Origin: Betaproteobacteria bacterium
GTDB lineage: Bacteria > Pseudomonadota > Gammaproteobacteria > Burkholderiales > SG8-39
Reading direction: 5' to 3'
Length of the DNA: 64,000 bases
NCBI GenBank assembly: GCA_022340285.1
Contig: JAJDOG010000005.1
Location: forward strand, 42,126-106,125
Made by a program: the position numbers and the translations under genes. The stretch's first letter is position 1. Each line of letters opens with the position of its first letter. The notes below the pieces were generated by a model, which ran no database searches, was not told the DNA's origin, and saw only the letters and a list, made by a program, of their open reading frames with translations. Below are positions 8,478 to 17,291 of the stretch, piece after piece.

Positions 8478-9002
8478 GTGCCTATTTCAAAGAAATTTCT
8501 TGTCGCTATGACCGCAACCGCTGCGATCGCTGGCGGTATCCCCCTCGCCATTGCCGGTAGTGGCGCCTACAACACCTCGGCCACCGCTGCCCCCATGGCT
8601 CAAGCCGATATCGTCGACACGGCCGTCGCCGCGGGCCAGTTCAAGACCCTCGCGAAAGCTCTCACCGAAGCCGGCCTCATCGAGACCCTCAAAGGGCCGG
8701 GCCCCTTCACCGTGTTCGCTCCGACCGACGCCGCATTCGCCAAGATCCCGGCCGACCAGCTGAACGCGCTCCTCGCTGACAAAGCGAAGCTCACCAAAGT
8801 GCTGACGTACCACGTCGTGCCCGGCACGGTGATGGCGAAGGACGTGAAGTCCGGCATGGTGAAGACTGTCGAAGGGCAGGCGCTCACGATCGACGTGTCG
8901 AGCACCGGAGTGAAAGTCGACGACGCGAAGGTCATTAAGACCGACATCGTCGCCACGAACGGCGTCATCCACGTGATCGACACGGTCGTGGTGCCCAACT
9001 AA
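8478..9002 (+). CDS. secreted fasciclin (FAS1) domain protein
   Basis: A 174-residue protein starting at GTG, with a strong AAGGAG Shine-Dalgarno 7 bases upstream. Residues 1-26 are a signal peptide ending AIA. Residues about 45-174 form one FAS1 domain with the H1 box [17 protein letters not shown], the central YHVVPG, and the H2 box [18 protein letters not shown]1 proteins mediate adhesion outside the cell or in the periplasm. It is flanked by an AT-rich promoter region and a strong terminator, so it is an independent unit. Its place between imuB and dnaE2 has no functional explanation and suggests insertion into the cassette. Confidence 0.93.
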   Translation: MPISKKFLVAMTATAAIAGGIPLAIAGSGAYNTSATAAPMAQADIVDTAVAAGQFKTLAKALTEAGLIETLKGPGPFTVFAPTDAAFAKIPADQLNALLADKAKLTKVLTYHVVPGTVMAKDVKSGMVKTVEGQALTIDVSSTGVKVDDAKVIKTDIVATNGVIHVIDTVVVPN

Positions 9003-9024
9003 GGCGCCTCTACCGTGTTCCGCG

Positions 9025-9064
9025 AAAGCCCCGGCCTGGCCGGGGCTTTCCCTTTCCTTTTTCC
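9025..9064 (+). terminator. Rho-independent terminator after the fasciclin gene
   Basis: A perfect 11-bp stem (AAAGCCCCGGC, 9025-9035; GCCGGGGCTTT, 9039-9049) with a CTG loop is followed by a pyrimidine tract rich in T. It lies between the fasciclin stop and the dnaE2 start, so imuAB transcripts that read through would also stop here. Confidence 0.85.
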
Positions 9065-9081
9065 TTTTCCCGGCCCATGCC

Positions 9082-12000
9082 GTGCTCCCCGCCTACGCCG
9101 AGCTTCACTGTCTCTCGAACTTCACGTTCCTGCGCGGCGCATCACACCCGGAAGAGCTCGTCGCACGCGCCGACGCGCTCGGCTATTCGGCCCTCGCGAT
9201 CACCGACGAGTGCTCGCTCGCCGGCGTCGTGCGGGCGCATCTTGCCGCAAAGGACGTCGGTCTCAGGCTCCTGATCGGGACCGAGATCACCCTCTCCGAC
9301 GCGGCAGGCACCGGCCCGAAGCTGGTGCTGCTCGCCCAGGACCGCGCCGGCTACGGAAATCTCTCCGAGCTCATTACCCGCGGGCGGCGCAACGCACGCA
9401 AGGGCGCCTATCGACTCACTTGCGCGGACCTCGACACCGGGCTGCCCGGCTGCCTCGCGCTCCTGGTGCCCGGAAACGATTCCGCCGGCGTGAGCGATCT
9501 CGCGCACGCCCGCTGGCTCGACGAGCGCTTCCCCGGCCGCGCGTGGGTCGCGGCCGAGCTGCTGTGCGGGCCGGACGATCGCGCCAGTCTCGAGCAATTG
9601 CACGCGCTCGCGCAAGCGGCGAACCTGCCGCTTGTTGCGGCCGGCGATGTGCACATGCACGTGCGTTCGCGACGGCGCCTGCAGGACACGCTCACTGCGA
9701 TCCGGCTTGGCCGGCCGGTGCACGCGTGCGGGAAAGCGCTCCATCCGAACGCGGAGCGGCACCTGCGACTCCGCGTGCGTCTCGCGCAGCGCTATCCGGC
9801 GGCGCTGCTCGCCGAGACGCTGCGCATCGCGGAGCGTTGCGCCTTCTCGCTCGACGAGCTGCGCTACGAGTATCCCGAGGAGCTGGTGCCCGCAGGCGAG
9901 ACGCCTGCTTCGCACCTGCGAAAGCTCGCCGAAACGGGGCTCACGTGGCGCTTTCCGCATGGCGCACCCGCGCACGTCCGCACCCAGGTCGAGCACGAAC
10001 TCGCGCTCGTCGCCGATCTCGGCTACGAGCCCTACTTCCTCACCGTTCACGACATCGTGAGCTTCGCCCGGGCTCGCGGGATCCTCTGCCAAGGTCGCGG
10101 CTCGGCGGCGAACTCGGCGGTGTGCTACGCCCTCGGCATCACCGAGGTGGACCCTGCGCGGATGAGCATGCTCTTCGAGCGCTTCGTCTCGCGTGAGCGG
10201 AACGAGCCGCCCGACATCGACGTCGATTTCGAGCACCAGCGGCGCGAGGAGGTCATCCAGTACATCTATGCGAAGTACGGCCGCCATCGCGCCGCACTCA
10301 CCGCGACGGTGATCACCTACCGCACGAAGAGCGCAGTGCGCGACGTGGGCAAGGCGCTCGGTCTCGATCTGCACCAGATCGACCGCCTGACCAGCTCGCT
10401 CGCCTGGTGGGACGGCCAGCGCGCGCTGCCCGGGCGGCTGCGCGAAGCCGGTTTCGACCCCGCAAGCGCGGTGATCGAGCGCCTCGTCGAGCTCGTTGCA
10501 ACACTCACCGGATTTCCGCGCCACCTCTCGCAGCACACCGGTGGCTTCGTCATCGCGCGCGACCGACTCTCGCGACTGGTGCCGATCGAGAATGCCGCCA
10601 TGCCCGAGCGCAGCGTCATCGAGTGGGACAAGGACGACCTCGACGCGCTGGGACTCCTCAAGGTCGACGTGCTCGCACTCGGCATGCTCTCGGCCATCCG
10701 GCGCGCGCTCGATCTGGCCGGGCGACGCCGCGGCGTGCGCCTCACGGTGGCGGACGTGCCCGCCGAGGATCCCGGTGTATACGAGATGATCCAGCACGCC
10801 GACACGATCGGCGTGTTCCAGATCGAGTCGCGCGCCCAGATGTCGATGCTGCCGCGACTGCGGCCCGCCTGCTTCTTCGACCTGGTGATCGAGGTGGCGA
10901 TCGTGCGGCCCGGCCCGATCCAGGGCGGCATGGTGCATCCCTACCTGCGGCGCCGCGCCGGCCTGGAGCCGGTGTCCTACCCGAGCGAGGCGGTGCGTGC
11001 GGTCCTCGAGCGCACGCTCGGCGTGCCGATCTTTCAGGAACAGGTGATGAGCCTCGCGGTGGTCGCGGCCGGCTTCACGCCCGGCGAGGCCGATCGCCTG
11101 CGCCGCGCGATGGCCGCCTGGCGCAGGAAAGGCGGGCTCGAGCCGTTCGAGCGACGTCTCAAGGACGGCATGCGCGCACAGGGGTACACGGAAGGATTCG
11201 CCGATCAGATCTATCGCCAGATTCTCGGCTTCGGCGAGTACGGCTTTCCCGAGTCGCATTCGGCGAGCTTCGCGCTGCTCGTCTACGTCTCGGCATGGTT
11301 GAAGCGTTACGAGCCGGCGGCATTCTGCGCGGCGCTGCTCAACAGCCAGCCTATGGGCTTCTACGCCCCCGCGCAACTCGTGCAGGACGCGCGGCGCCAC
11401 GGTGTCGCGGTGCGCCCGGTGGATGTGACGGCGAGCGACTGGGAATGCACGCTTGAGTCGCCCGGGTCTCGCGAATCCCCGGCCGTCAGGCTCGGGTTGC
11501 TGATGGTGAAGGGCCTGCCCCAAGCCTCCGCCGAGCGCATCGTTCGCGCGCGCGCGGAGCGGGCGTTCGACTCGGTCGCAGATCTCGCGCGCCGTGCCGG
11601 GCTCGATCGGCGCGATCTCAGGGGTCTCGCCGCCGCCGATGCGCTCGCCGCATTGTCCGGCCACCGCCGGACGGCGCACTGGCAGATCGCCGGTTTCGAG
11701 ACCGCGCCCGTGCTCTTGCGCGATGCGCCGATCCACGAAACCGATCCTGCCCTCCCCGCGCCGACCGAGGGCGAGAGCCTGGTCGCCGATTACGCGAGCC
11801 TCGGACTTACGCTCGGGCGCCATCCGCTCGCGCTGCTGCGCGATCGCCTGAGGCGCAAACGCCTGGCGACCGCCGCCGAGATCCGGGCCATGCCGCACGG
11901 CCGGTTCGCGCGCGCGGCCGGGATCGTCACCGGACGGCAGCGTCCCGACACGGCTTCAGGCGTGGTGTTCGTGACGCTCGAGGACGAGACGGGCCATGTC

Positions 12001-12183
12001 AACGTCGTGGTGTGGCGGAGCCTGGGCGAGCGACAGCGTCGCGAGCTGCTCGGGTCGCGGCTGATGGCAGTGCACGGCGTCGTGGAGCGCGAGGGCGAAG
12101 TGGTCCATCTCGTCGCCCGCCAGCTCGTCGATGAGAGCGCGCTGCTCGGGCGCCTGCTTACCCGGTCGCGCGATTTCCACTGA
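9082..12183 (+). CDS. dnaE2: error-prone DNA polymerase III alpha subunit DnaE2
   Basis: A 1033-residue DnaE2, close to the usual length. It starts at GTG ([17 protein letters not shown]). The PHP domain covers about residues 4-200, the polymerase core has the acidic motif PPDIDVDF (Asp378 and Asp380) and a later [12 protein letters not shown], and the C-terminus has an OB-fold (about 930-1010, GIVTGRQRP). It copies damaged DNA during SOS with ImuA and ImuB. No Shine-Dalgarno is visible, and the start lies only 33 bases after the terminator hairpin, so expression probably depends on read-through or a cryptic promoter. It is convergent with cfa. Confidence 0.95.
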   Translation: MLPAYAELHCLSNFTFLRGASHPEELVARADALGYSALAITDECSLAGVVRAHLAAKDVGLRLLIGTEITLSDAAGTGPKLVLLAQDRAGYGNLSELITRGRRNARKGAYRLTCADLDTGLPGCLALLVPGNDSAGVSDLAHARWLDERFPGRAWVAAELLCGPDDRASLEQLHALAQAANLPLVAAGDVHMHVRSRRRLQDTLTAIRLGRPVHACGKALHPNAERHLRLRVRLAQRYPAALLAETLRIAERCAFSLDELRYEYPEELVPAGETPASHLRKLAETGLTWRFPHGAPAHVRTQVEHELALVADLGYEPYFLTVHDIVSFARARGILCQGRGSAANSAVCYALGITEVDPARMSMLFERFVSRERNEPPDIDVDFEHQRREEVIQYIYAKYGRHRAALTATVITYRTKSAVRDVGKALGLDLHQIDRLTSSLAWWDGQRALPGRLREAGFDPASAVIERLVELVATLTGFPRHLSQHTGGFVIARDRLSRLVPIENAAMPERSVIEWDKDDLDALGLLKVDVLALGMLSAIRRALDLAGRRRGVRLTVADVPAEDPGVYEMIQHADTIGVFQIESRAQMSMLPRLRPACFFDLVIEVAIVRPGPIQGGMVHPYLRRRAGLEPVSYPSEAVRAVLERTLGVPIFQEQVMSLAVVAAGFTPGEADRLRRAMAAWRRKGGLEPFERRLKDGMRAQGYTEGFADQIYRQILGFGEYGFPESHSASFALLVYVSAWLKRYEPAAFCAALLNSQPMGFYAPAQLVQDARRHGVAVRPVDVTASDWECTLESPGSRESPAVRLGLLMVKGLPQASAERIVRARAERAFDSVADLARRAGLDRRDLRGLAAADALAALSGHRRTAHWQIAGFETAPVLLRDAPIHETDPALPAPTEGESLVADYASLGLTLGRHPLALLRDRLRRKRLATAAEIRAMPHGRFARAAGIVTGRQRPDTASGVVFVTLEDETGHVNVVVWRSLGERQRRELLGSRLMAVHGVVEREGEVVHLVARQLVDESALLGRLLTRSRDFH

Positions 12184-12189
12184 AAACCG

Positions 12190-13401
12190 TCAGCCGCTGC
12201 GATACATGTATTCGCGGGTGAGCGGCAGCGGATTCTGCTGCGGCCCGCCCTGCTTGCAGGCCAGCACCTGATAGATCGTCATCCAGCCCTGCTCGAACCC
12301 GTAGGAACAGCCTTGCAGGTACACCGACCAGATCCGGTAACGCTTGTCGCCGGCGATCTCGATGGCCCGATCCCGGTGCCGTTCCAGGCGGCTCGCCCAC
12401 ATCCCGGTCGTCCGGGCGTAGTGCTGGCGCAGCGATTCCACGTCGGTCGCATCCAGGCGCGCCTGGGCCATCTCCGAGAGCACCAGCGAAATGTGCGGCA
12501 GCTCGCCGTGCGGGAAAACGTAGCGGCCGATGAACTCCCCCGCACCGAGGCCCACGCTGCGGCTTTCCGGGTCCACCGACGTGATGCCGTGATTCAGGAC
12601 GACGCCGCCGTCCTTGAGCAGCGAGCGGATCTTCGTGAAGTACAGGCGCAGATTCTTGAACCCGACATGCTCGAACATGCCGATGCTCGCAATCTTGTCG
12701 TAGGTTCCTTCGCCCGGAACATCGCGATAGTCCTGCAGGCGCACTTCGCAGCGCCCTTCGAGCCCCTCTTCCCGAATACGCCGGCTGACGTAGTCATACT
12801 GGTTCTGCGACAGCGTGATCCCGGTGGCGATCGCCCCGTACTTCTTGACCGCGCGCATGATCAGCGCGCCCCAGCCGCAGCCGATGTCGAGCAACATCTC
12901 GCCCGGCTTGACCTGAAGCTTGTTCAGGATATGGTCGAGTTTCTGTTCCTGCGCCAGATCGAGGCTGTCGGACTCGCTGCGGAAGTATGCACAGGAATAG
13001 ACCATGTTCCGGTCGAGGAACAGGGCGTAGAAGTCGTTCGAGACGTCGTAGTGATACTGGATCGCTTTCCTGTCGCGCGAACGGCTGTGGCTGACCACCC
13101 GCCGGATCCCGGCGAGTCGCGAAGCGTGTGCGGCCTTTCGTGCATAGAGCTCGCCAACCTCGAAGATGTCCTTGAGCGAACCCTGCACGTGAATGCGCCC
13201 CTCGACGTAGGCTTCGCCCAGCTTCATGAGATCGGGCCACACGAAGTAGCGCAGTGCGGAGGGGCGCGGGAACGCGACGCTCACCCTCGGCCGTGGTCCG
13301 AGCTCGAACGTGCGCCCGTTCCACAGCTCCAGGCGCAGCGGGATCGCCTGCTCGGCTTTCACTCGGTCGACGATCTTTGCGAGGCGGTTTTCGAGAAACA
13401 C
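12190..13401 (-). CDS. cfa: cyclopropane-fatty-acyl-phospholipid synthase family methyltransferase
   Basis: A 403-residue Cfa/Mma-type protein. The N-terminal lipid-binding part (about 1-115) is followed by the family segment YHYDVSNDFYALFLD, then the SAM-binding motif LLDIGCGWGAL (about 170) and GITLSQNQ. The bicarbonate-site neighbourhood IGMFEHVG and the later HGITS are present. It methylates double bonds of membrane acyl chains using S-adenosylmethionine. Members of this branch can also have other acyl-modifying roles. It is transcribed divergently from the PHA-system gene at the edge of the storage-lipid region. Confidence 0.9.
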   Translation of the reverse strand: MFLENRLAKIVDRVKAEQAIPLRLELWNGRTFELGPRPRVSVAFPRPSALRYFVWPDLMKLGEAYVEGRIHVQGSLKDIFEVGELYARKAAHASRLAGIRRVVSHSRSRDRKAIQYHYDVSNDFYALFLDRNMVYSCAYFRSESDSLDLAQEQKLDHILNKLQVKPGEMLLDIGCGWGALIMRAVKKYGAIATGITLSQNQYDYVSRRIREEGLEGRCEVRLQDYRDVPGEGTYDKIASIGMFEHVGFKNLRLYFTKIRSLLKDGGVVLNHGITSVDPESRSVGLGAGEFIGRYVFPHGELPHISLVLSEMAQARLDATDVESLRQHYARTTGMWASRLERHRDRAIEIAGDKRYRIWSVYLQGCSYGFEQGWMTIYQVLACKQGGPQQNPLPLTREYMYRSG

Positions 13402-13580
13402 CGCTTTCCTCCTCCCGGGGATCGGTGGCCGATCATAGCATTCCTCACTGCGTCGTCGAGCGCTCGGAACCGCCCCCCCCCGGGGCGCCCTGGTTCATGC
13501 CGCCATCCGGCGCTGCAATCCCCGCTAGAATCCGCGTCCGGACGCCCTATTCTGGAATCTCGCGCCATGGAAAAGCGTCG

Positions 13581-13913
13581 ATGAGCCACATAGACATTCG
13601 CCGCAAACATTCGCTCCCGCTGCCGCAAGCGCGCCAGGCGGCCGAGAAAGTGGCCAAGCAGCTCAAGCAGGAGTTCGCACTGCAGTACCGCTGGGAAGGC
13701 GCGAGCCTTCACTTCACGCGTGCGGGCGTCGATGGAAAGCTGACCGTGAACGCAAGTGAGGTGCACCTGCGCGCAAACCTCGGCATGCTGCTCTCGTTTC
13801 TGAAGCCGCAGATCGAGGGCAAGGTGCACGAGCACCTCGACGATGCCCTTGCGCCGACGCGCGTCGCGGTACGCAAGCCGGCCGCGAAGAAGTCGCCCAG
13901 GAAAAAAGCCTAG
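13581..13913 (+). CDS. polyhydroxyalkanoic acid system family protein
   Basis: A 110-residue protein starting MSHIDIRRKHSLPLP. The pattern of a short beta strand, a helix (QARQAAEKVAKQLKQEF), a W-rich strand (YRWEGASLHFTR), and G.L.V.A..V.L..NLG matches the PHA-granule-region family (TIGR02610) as I recall it. The tail is lysine-rich (KPAAKKSPRKKA). Family members occur near PHA or lipid-granule genes and may associate with granules. It is convergent with the acyl-CoA-binding protein, 6 bases apart. Confidence 0.8.
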   Translation: MSHIDIRRKHSLPLPQARQAAEKVAKQLKQEFALQYRWEGASLHFTRAGVDGKLTVNASEVHLRANLGMLLSFLKPQIEGKVHEHLDDALAPTRVAVRKPAAKKSPRKKA

Positions 13914-13919
13914 CGCACG

Positions 13920-14177
13920 CTACGCGCCGAGTGAATTCACGAGGTCGATGTATTTCTTCATTGCATCGTCCTTGGAAAGGCCCTTCGCTTTCGCCCACGC
14001 GTCGTACTTGGCGCGCCCGATCATGTCGGTGAACCCCGGGCGCTTGCCCTGCACGTCGCCCTCGGAGCCCTGCTTGTACAGCGCATAGAGCTGCAGCTTG
14101 ACGTCATTCCCGGGGTCTTCGTCGAGTTTCTTCACCGACTGTGACGCCGCTTCGAACTTCTTTTTCAGATCGCTCAT
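13920..14177 (-). CDS. acyl-CoA-binding protein (ACBP)
   Basis: An 85-residue ACBP of typical length, starting MSDLKKKFEAASQSVK. It has the four-helix signature: LYALYKQGSEGDV, then RPGFTDMIGRAKYDAWAKAKGLS, then AMKKYIDLV. The Tyr, Lys and Trp residues that hold the CoA and acyl chain are present. It buffers medium- and long-chain acyl-CoA in the cytoplasm. It is divergent from the wax-ester synthase, so both could be controlled from one intergenic region; a role in feeding that enzyme is inferred from position. Confidence 0.93.
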   Translation of the reverse strand: MSDLKKKFEAASQSVKKLDEDPGNDVKLQLYALYKQGSEGDVQGKRPGFTDMIGRAKYDAWAKAKGLSKDDAMKKYIDLVNSLGA

Positions 14178-14216
14178 ATCCGTACCTCGAATCCGTATCT
14201 CGATTCCGTGCGCCCG

Positions 14217-14277
14217 GCGCATCGGGGTGGCTGCACCGGGTCCGCTATTATATGCGCCGCCCGATGCGCCACCCCGA
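14217..14277. promoter_or_regulatory. divergent promoter region with interlocked inverted repeats
   Basis: Two overlapping perfect 10-bp inverted repeats lie here: GCGCATCGGG (14217-14226) with CCCGATGCGC (14260-14269), and TCGGGGTGGC (14222-14231) with GCCACCCCGA (14268-14277). A TATTAT at 14246-14251 lies between the arms and could be a -10 element for the wax-ester synthase gene. The two pairings exclude one another, so this could be an operator or an alternative RNA structure. Confidence 0.4.
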
Positions 14278-14290
14278 ATGGACCTGAAGC

Positions 14291-15805
14291 ATGACGCGAC
14301 GCGAACGCATGTCCGGCGTGGACACCGCGTGGCTGCGGATGGATCGTCCGTCGAATCTGATGATGATCGTCGCCGTTCTGGTGTTCGACCGCCGCCCGGA
14401 TTTTCGACGCCTCAAGCGCACGCTCGGCATGCGCCTGGGCGCCTACCGGCGCTTCACCCAGAAGGCGAGTCTCGACGCGACCGGGGGCTGGTGGGAAGAC
14501 GACCCCGCGTTCGATCTCGATCGCCACGTAACACGAACCCGCCTCGGGGGTTCGCGCGGGCCCGCGGAGCTCCGACGGCTGGTCGCCCGACTCGCTGAGC
14601 GGCCTCTCGATCCCGGCCGCCCGCTCTGGGAGTTCACGCTGGTCGAGAACTACGGGTCGGGCGCTGCGATGATCGCGCGCATTCATCATTGCATCGGCGA
14701 TGGCATCGCACTCGTCGGCGTCATGCTCTCGCTCACGGACAACTCCTCAGACGCCGCACCCGATCGCATTCCGCGCCGGACGAAGCACCGGGCGGACGAG
14801 GATCACGCGGCCGGTGCGCTCGAGCATCTGGTCGAGCCCGTGGCCGGGGCCTTGAAGAGCGCCCTGCGGCTCTCCGGCGGGGCCGTGGAGAAATATCTCG
14901 AAGTTCTGCGCGATCCGGGACAGGTGATCGACTATGCCCGCATAGCCGCGCGCGTCGCGGAGGACGTCGCGGCGCTTGCCACCATGGATGACGACTCGCC
15001 CACGCGTTTCAAGGGGCAACCGGGCCGCCGCAAGCGCGTTGCCTGGAGCGAGCCGCTGCCGCTTGACGAGATCAAGGCCGTCGGCAAAGCACTCGGATGC
15101 TCCGTGAACGACGTGCTGCTTGCCAGCGTTGCCGGGGCGCTTGGCGCTTATCTCGTCGCATGCGGCGATGCCACGCATGGCGTGGAAGTCCGTGCGATGG
15201 TACCCGTGAACCTCCGGCGGGGCGGTCCGGACCGACGGCTCGGAAATCGATTCGGGCTCGTCCCGCTCGTGCTGCCCGTCGGCATCGCCAATCCCTTCGA
15301 GCGCGTCTACGCCGTGCGCGCAAGGATGGAGGCCCTCAAGGGTTCCTACCTCGCCCCGATCTCGCTCGCGCTTCTGGAAGTGACTGGATTGCTGCCTCGG
15401 CCAGTGACGCAGGAAGTGCTGGATCTCTTCGCCGACAAGGCGACCGCCGTCATGACCAACGTGCCCGGGCCGCAACAGCCGCTCTATCTCGCGGGGCGCC
15501 GTGTCGAGGAGATCATGTTCTGGGTGCCCCAGACCGGCAACATCGGCATGGGCGTCTCGATCCTCTCGTACAACGGCGGCGTGCAATTCGGGCTGATCAC
15601 CGATGCCGGCCTCGTGCCCGATCCGGAGCGGATCATCGCCCGCTTCCGCGCCGAATTCGACAAGCTGCTGCTGACGCTCCTCATGGAGCCCTGGGACACG
15701 CAGCGCGATCCACGCGCCATCGAGCGGGATCTCGCCGCCGCATTGCGCGCGGCGCGCAGCCGCGTCCGGGCCGCCGCCGCCGGTCGCATGCCCCTTGCCG
15801 ATTGA
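14291..15805 (+). CDS. wax ester synthase / acyl-CoA:diacylglycerol acyltransferase (WS/DGAT)
   Basis: A 504-residue WS/DGAT. The catalytic motif HHCIGDG is at residues 132-138 (family HHxxxDG). Other family blocks are PLWEFTLVENYG just before it, a VNDVLLASVAGAL segment (about 280), MVPVNLR, and NVPGPQQPLYLAG near residue 400. The enzyme joins acyl-CoA to a fatty alcohol or a diacylglycerol, giving wax esters or triacylglycerol at the inner membrane. The frame is open upstream, but the ATG at 14291 gives the canonical start (MSGVDTAWLRMD). With the fatty acyl-CoA reductase 4 kb away, wax-ester formation is likely. Confidence 0.95.
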   Translation: MTRRERMSGVDTAWLRMDRPSNLMMIVAVLVFDRRPDFRRLKRTLGMRLGAYRRFTQKASLDATGGWWEDDPAFDLDRHVTRTRLGGSRGPAELRRLVARLAERPLDPGRPLWEFTLVENYGSGAAMIARIHHCIGDGIALVGVMLSLTDNSSDAAPDRIPRRTKHRADEDHAAGALEHLVEPVAGALKSALRLSGGAVEKYLEVLRDPGQVIDYARIAARVAEDVAALATMDDDSPTRFKGQPGRRKRVAWSEPLPLDEIKAVGKALGCSVNDVLLASVAGALGAYLVACGDATHGVEVRAMVPVNLRRGGPDRRLGNRFGLVPLVLPVGIANPFERVYAVRARMEALKGSYLAPISLALLEVTGLLPRPVTQEVLDLFADKATAVMTNVPGPQQPLYLAGRRVEEIMFWVPQTGNIGMGVSILSYNGGVQFGLITDAGLVPDPERIIARFRAEFDKLLLTLLMEPWDTQRDPRAIERDLAAALRAARSRVRAAAAGRMPLAD

Positions 15806-15814
15806 GTGGCGCGC

Positions 15815-16597
15815 TCAGTCCTCGAGCTCGGACTTCGCCAGCTCGACGTCCAGGCGCTCCATCGCGTCCGCCGGCTTGCACTTTGCCGCCTCGACGTAGA
15901 GCTTCTCCGCGTCCTTCATGCGCGCATCGCCAAAGAGCGTCAGCAGACCGTTCGCGTATTCGATCCGCGCGATCGCCGAGTCCGGATTGAGCTTGAGCGC
16001 CTTCTTGAAATGCTCGACGGCGGCGTCCTTCTTTGCACCGTAGGTCATCCCCCCGACCAGCGCTCCTACCTTGCCCACGATCTCGGCGTGCCAGGTCCCC
16101 AGGGCGATATGGGCATCGGCGTGCTTCGCCTGGAGCGCGATAGCCTTGTCGAGAGACGCCTTGATCTTTCCGCCCAAACCTCTCTTGAGGGCGACCGCGG
16201 TAGATAGGCCTTGACTGTACCGACCCAGTGCCAGCGCATGCAGGTAGTACGCGTTCGCGTTCTTGGCGTCGGCCTTGATGGACTTCTCGGCACGGTCGGC
16301 GGCTTCCTCCAGCAGCTTGAGTTTTCGCGAGTCGGACTTTTCGAGGTAGGTCGCGTAGATCGTGCCCGCCTTGCTCGCGACGTTGTATCCCGCGTTGCCG
16401 GCGGCAAGCCCCTGCTCGATGGCGGTGCCGAAATCGCCCCGATGGTAGGAACGCCATGCCTCCTGCACCGAAGCGTCGCCCGGGTAGAGCTCGCAGTCAC
16501 CTCGGTGGAGGCGTCCCCAGCTCTTCTTCAGCGCGGCGCCCGCGTACTCGTAGCCCTTGTCCGCATACGGAAACTTCGCCCAGCCGCCCTTAGCCAT
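15815..16597 (-). CDS. tetratricopeptide-repeat protein, last gene of the phasin operon
   Basis: A 260-residue cytoplasmic protein with no signal peptide. Helical repeats run through most of it; the clearest TPRs are AVEHFKKALKLNPDSAIARIEYANGL (about 195-220) and the preceding AIALQAKHADAHIALGTWHAE. The centre resembles the RMD-type TPR arrangement (Y.LHALALGRY, later VGGMTYGAK). It follows the TetR gene by 31 bases and closes a four-gene minus-strand run (phasin, patatin, TetR, TPR). A protein-protein role at lipid granules is only a guess from context. Confidence 0.75.
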   Translation of the reverse strand: MAKGGWAKFPYADKGYEYAGAALKKSWGRLHRGDCELYPGDASVQEAWRSYHRGDFGTAIEQGLAAGNAGYNVASKAGTIYATYLEKSDSRKLKLLEEAADRAEKSIKADAKNANAYYLHALALGRYSQGLSTAVALKRGLGGKIKASLDKAIALQAKHADAHIALGTWHAEIVGKVGALVGGMTYGAKKDAAVEHFKKALKLNPDSAIARIEYANGLLTLFGDARMKDAEKLYVEAAKCKPADAMERLDVELAKSELED

Positions 16598-16628
16598 TTC
16601 TTGCCCTCCTCTTCATCTGCCGCAGAAG

Positions 16629-17291
16629 TCAGTCCGGCAGGTATTCCTGCGAAAGCCTCTCGACCAGCTGCCGAGACTCCCCGACCAGGAAGGGTGCGAG
16701 CAATGCCATCACCTGATATGCGCCGCGCGCGGCGATCGGCCCTTCCTGGGGATTGCGGGGATTCCGCACGTACTCGAACGACAGCCAGTAGGTGATCACC
16801 ACGACCATGTTCGTCGCCAGAGCGCCGATCTCGACCGGGGTCGCGCGGAGTTCGCCCGCGTCCGCGAGCCCACGGCAGAGCACCTCGGCCGCAGCGACCT
16901 TGCGTTCGAGGATCTGCTTGAAGTGGGTCTCCAGCAAGCGGTTGCGCGACAGCAAATCGTTGAGATCCCGATACAGGAACCGGTAGCGCCAGATGGCCTC
17001 GAACAGCAGGTGCAGGAACAGCCACAGGTCTTCGACGGTGGCGGCACGGCGCGCCGGCGCGGAGAGTAGCGCATCGACCTCCCGCTCGAACGCGCCGAAG
17101 AGCGTGTTGATGATCTCGTCCTTACTGCGGTAGTGATAGTAGAGGTTACCCGGACTTATGTTGAGCTCGTCCGAGATGACCGTGGTCGTGACGTTGGGCT
17201 CGCCGAACTCGTTGAAGAGCCGTAGCGACGTCTCGGCGATCCGCTCCCGCGTGCGTCGCTTGGGCTTCCGGTCCATCCGCGCCGCGCTCAC
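16629..17291 (-). CDS. TetR/AcrR family transcriptional regulator
   Basis: A 220-residue TetR regulator. The N-terminal HTH (about 10-57) reads RERIAETSLRLFNEFGEPNVTTTVISDEL followed by GNLYYHYRSKDEI, a strong match. The ligand-binding half has the segment LLFEAIWRYRFLYRDLNDLLSR, seen in a TetR_C branch common beside phasin or fatty-acid genes. Its start overlaps the patatin stop by 4 bases, so it lies in the operon it may control. The ligand could be acyl-CoA; that is inference. A palindrome at 19149-19164 is a candidate operator. Confidence 0.9.
   Translation of the reverse strand: MSAARMDRKPKRRTRERIAETSLRLFNEFGEPNVTTTVISDELNISPGNLYYHYRSKDEIINTLFGAFEREVDALLSAPARRAATVEDLWLFLHLLFEAIWRYRFLYRDLNDLLSRNRLLETHFKQILERKVAAAEVLCRGLADAGELRATPVEIGALATNMVVVITYWLSFEYVRNPRNPQEGPIAARGAYQVMALLAPFLVGESRQLVERLSQEYLPD

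Noticed and set aside
9142..11898. 918-codon open frame antisense to dnaE2
   Set aside because: The plus strand clearly encodes DnaE2 with motifs throughout. Long antisense frames are common in GC-rich coding DNA, and this translation has no recognisable domain.
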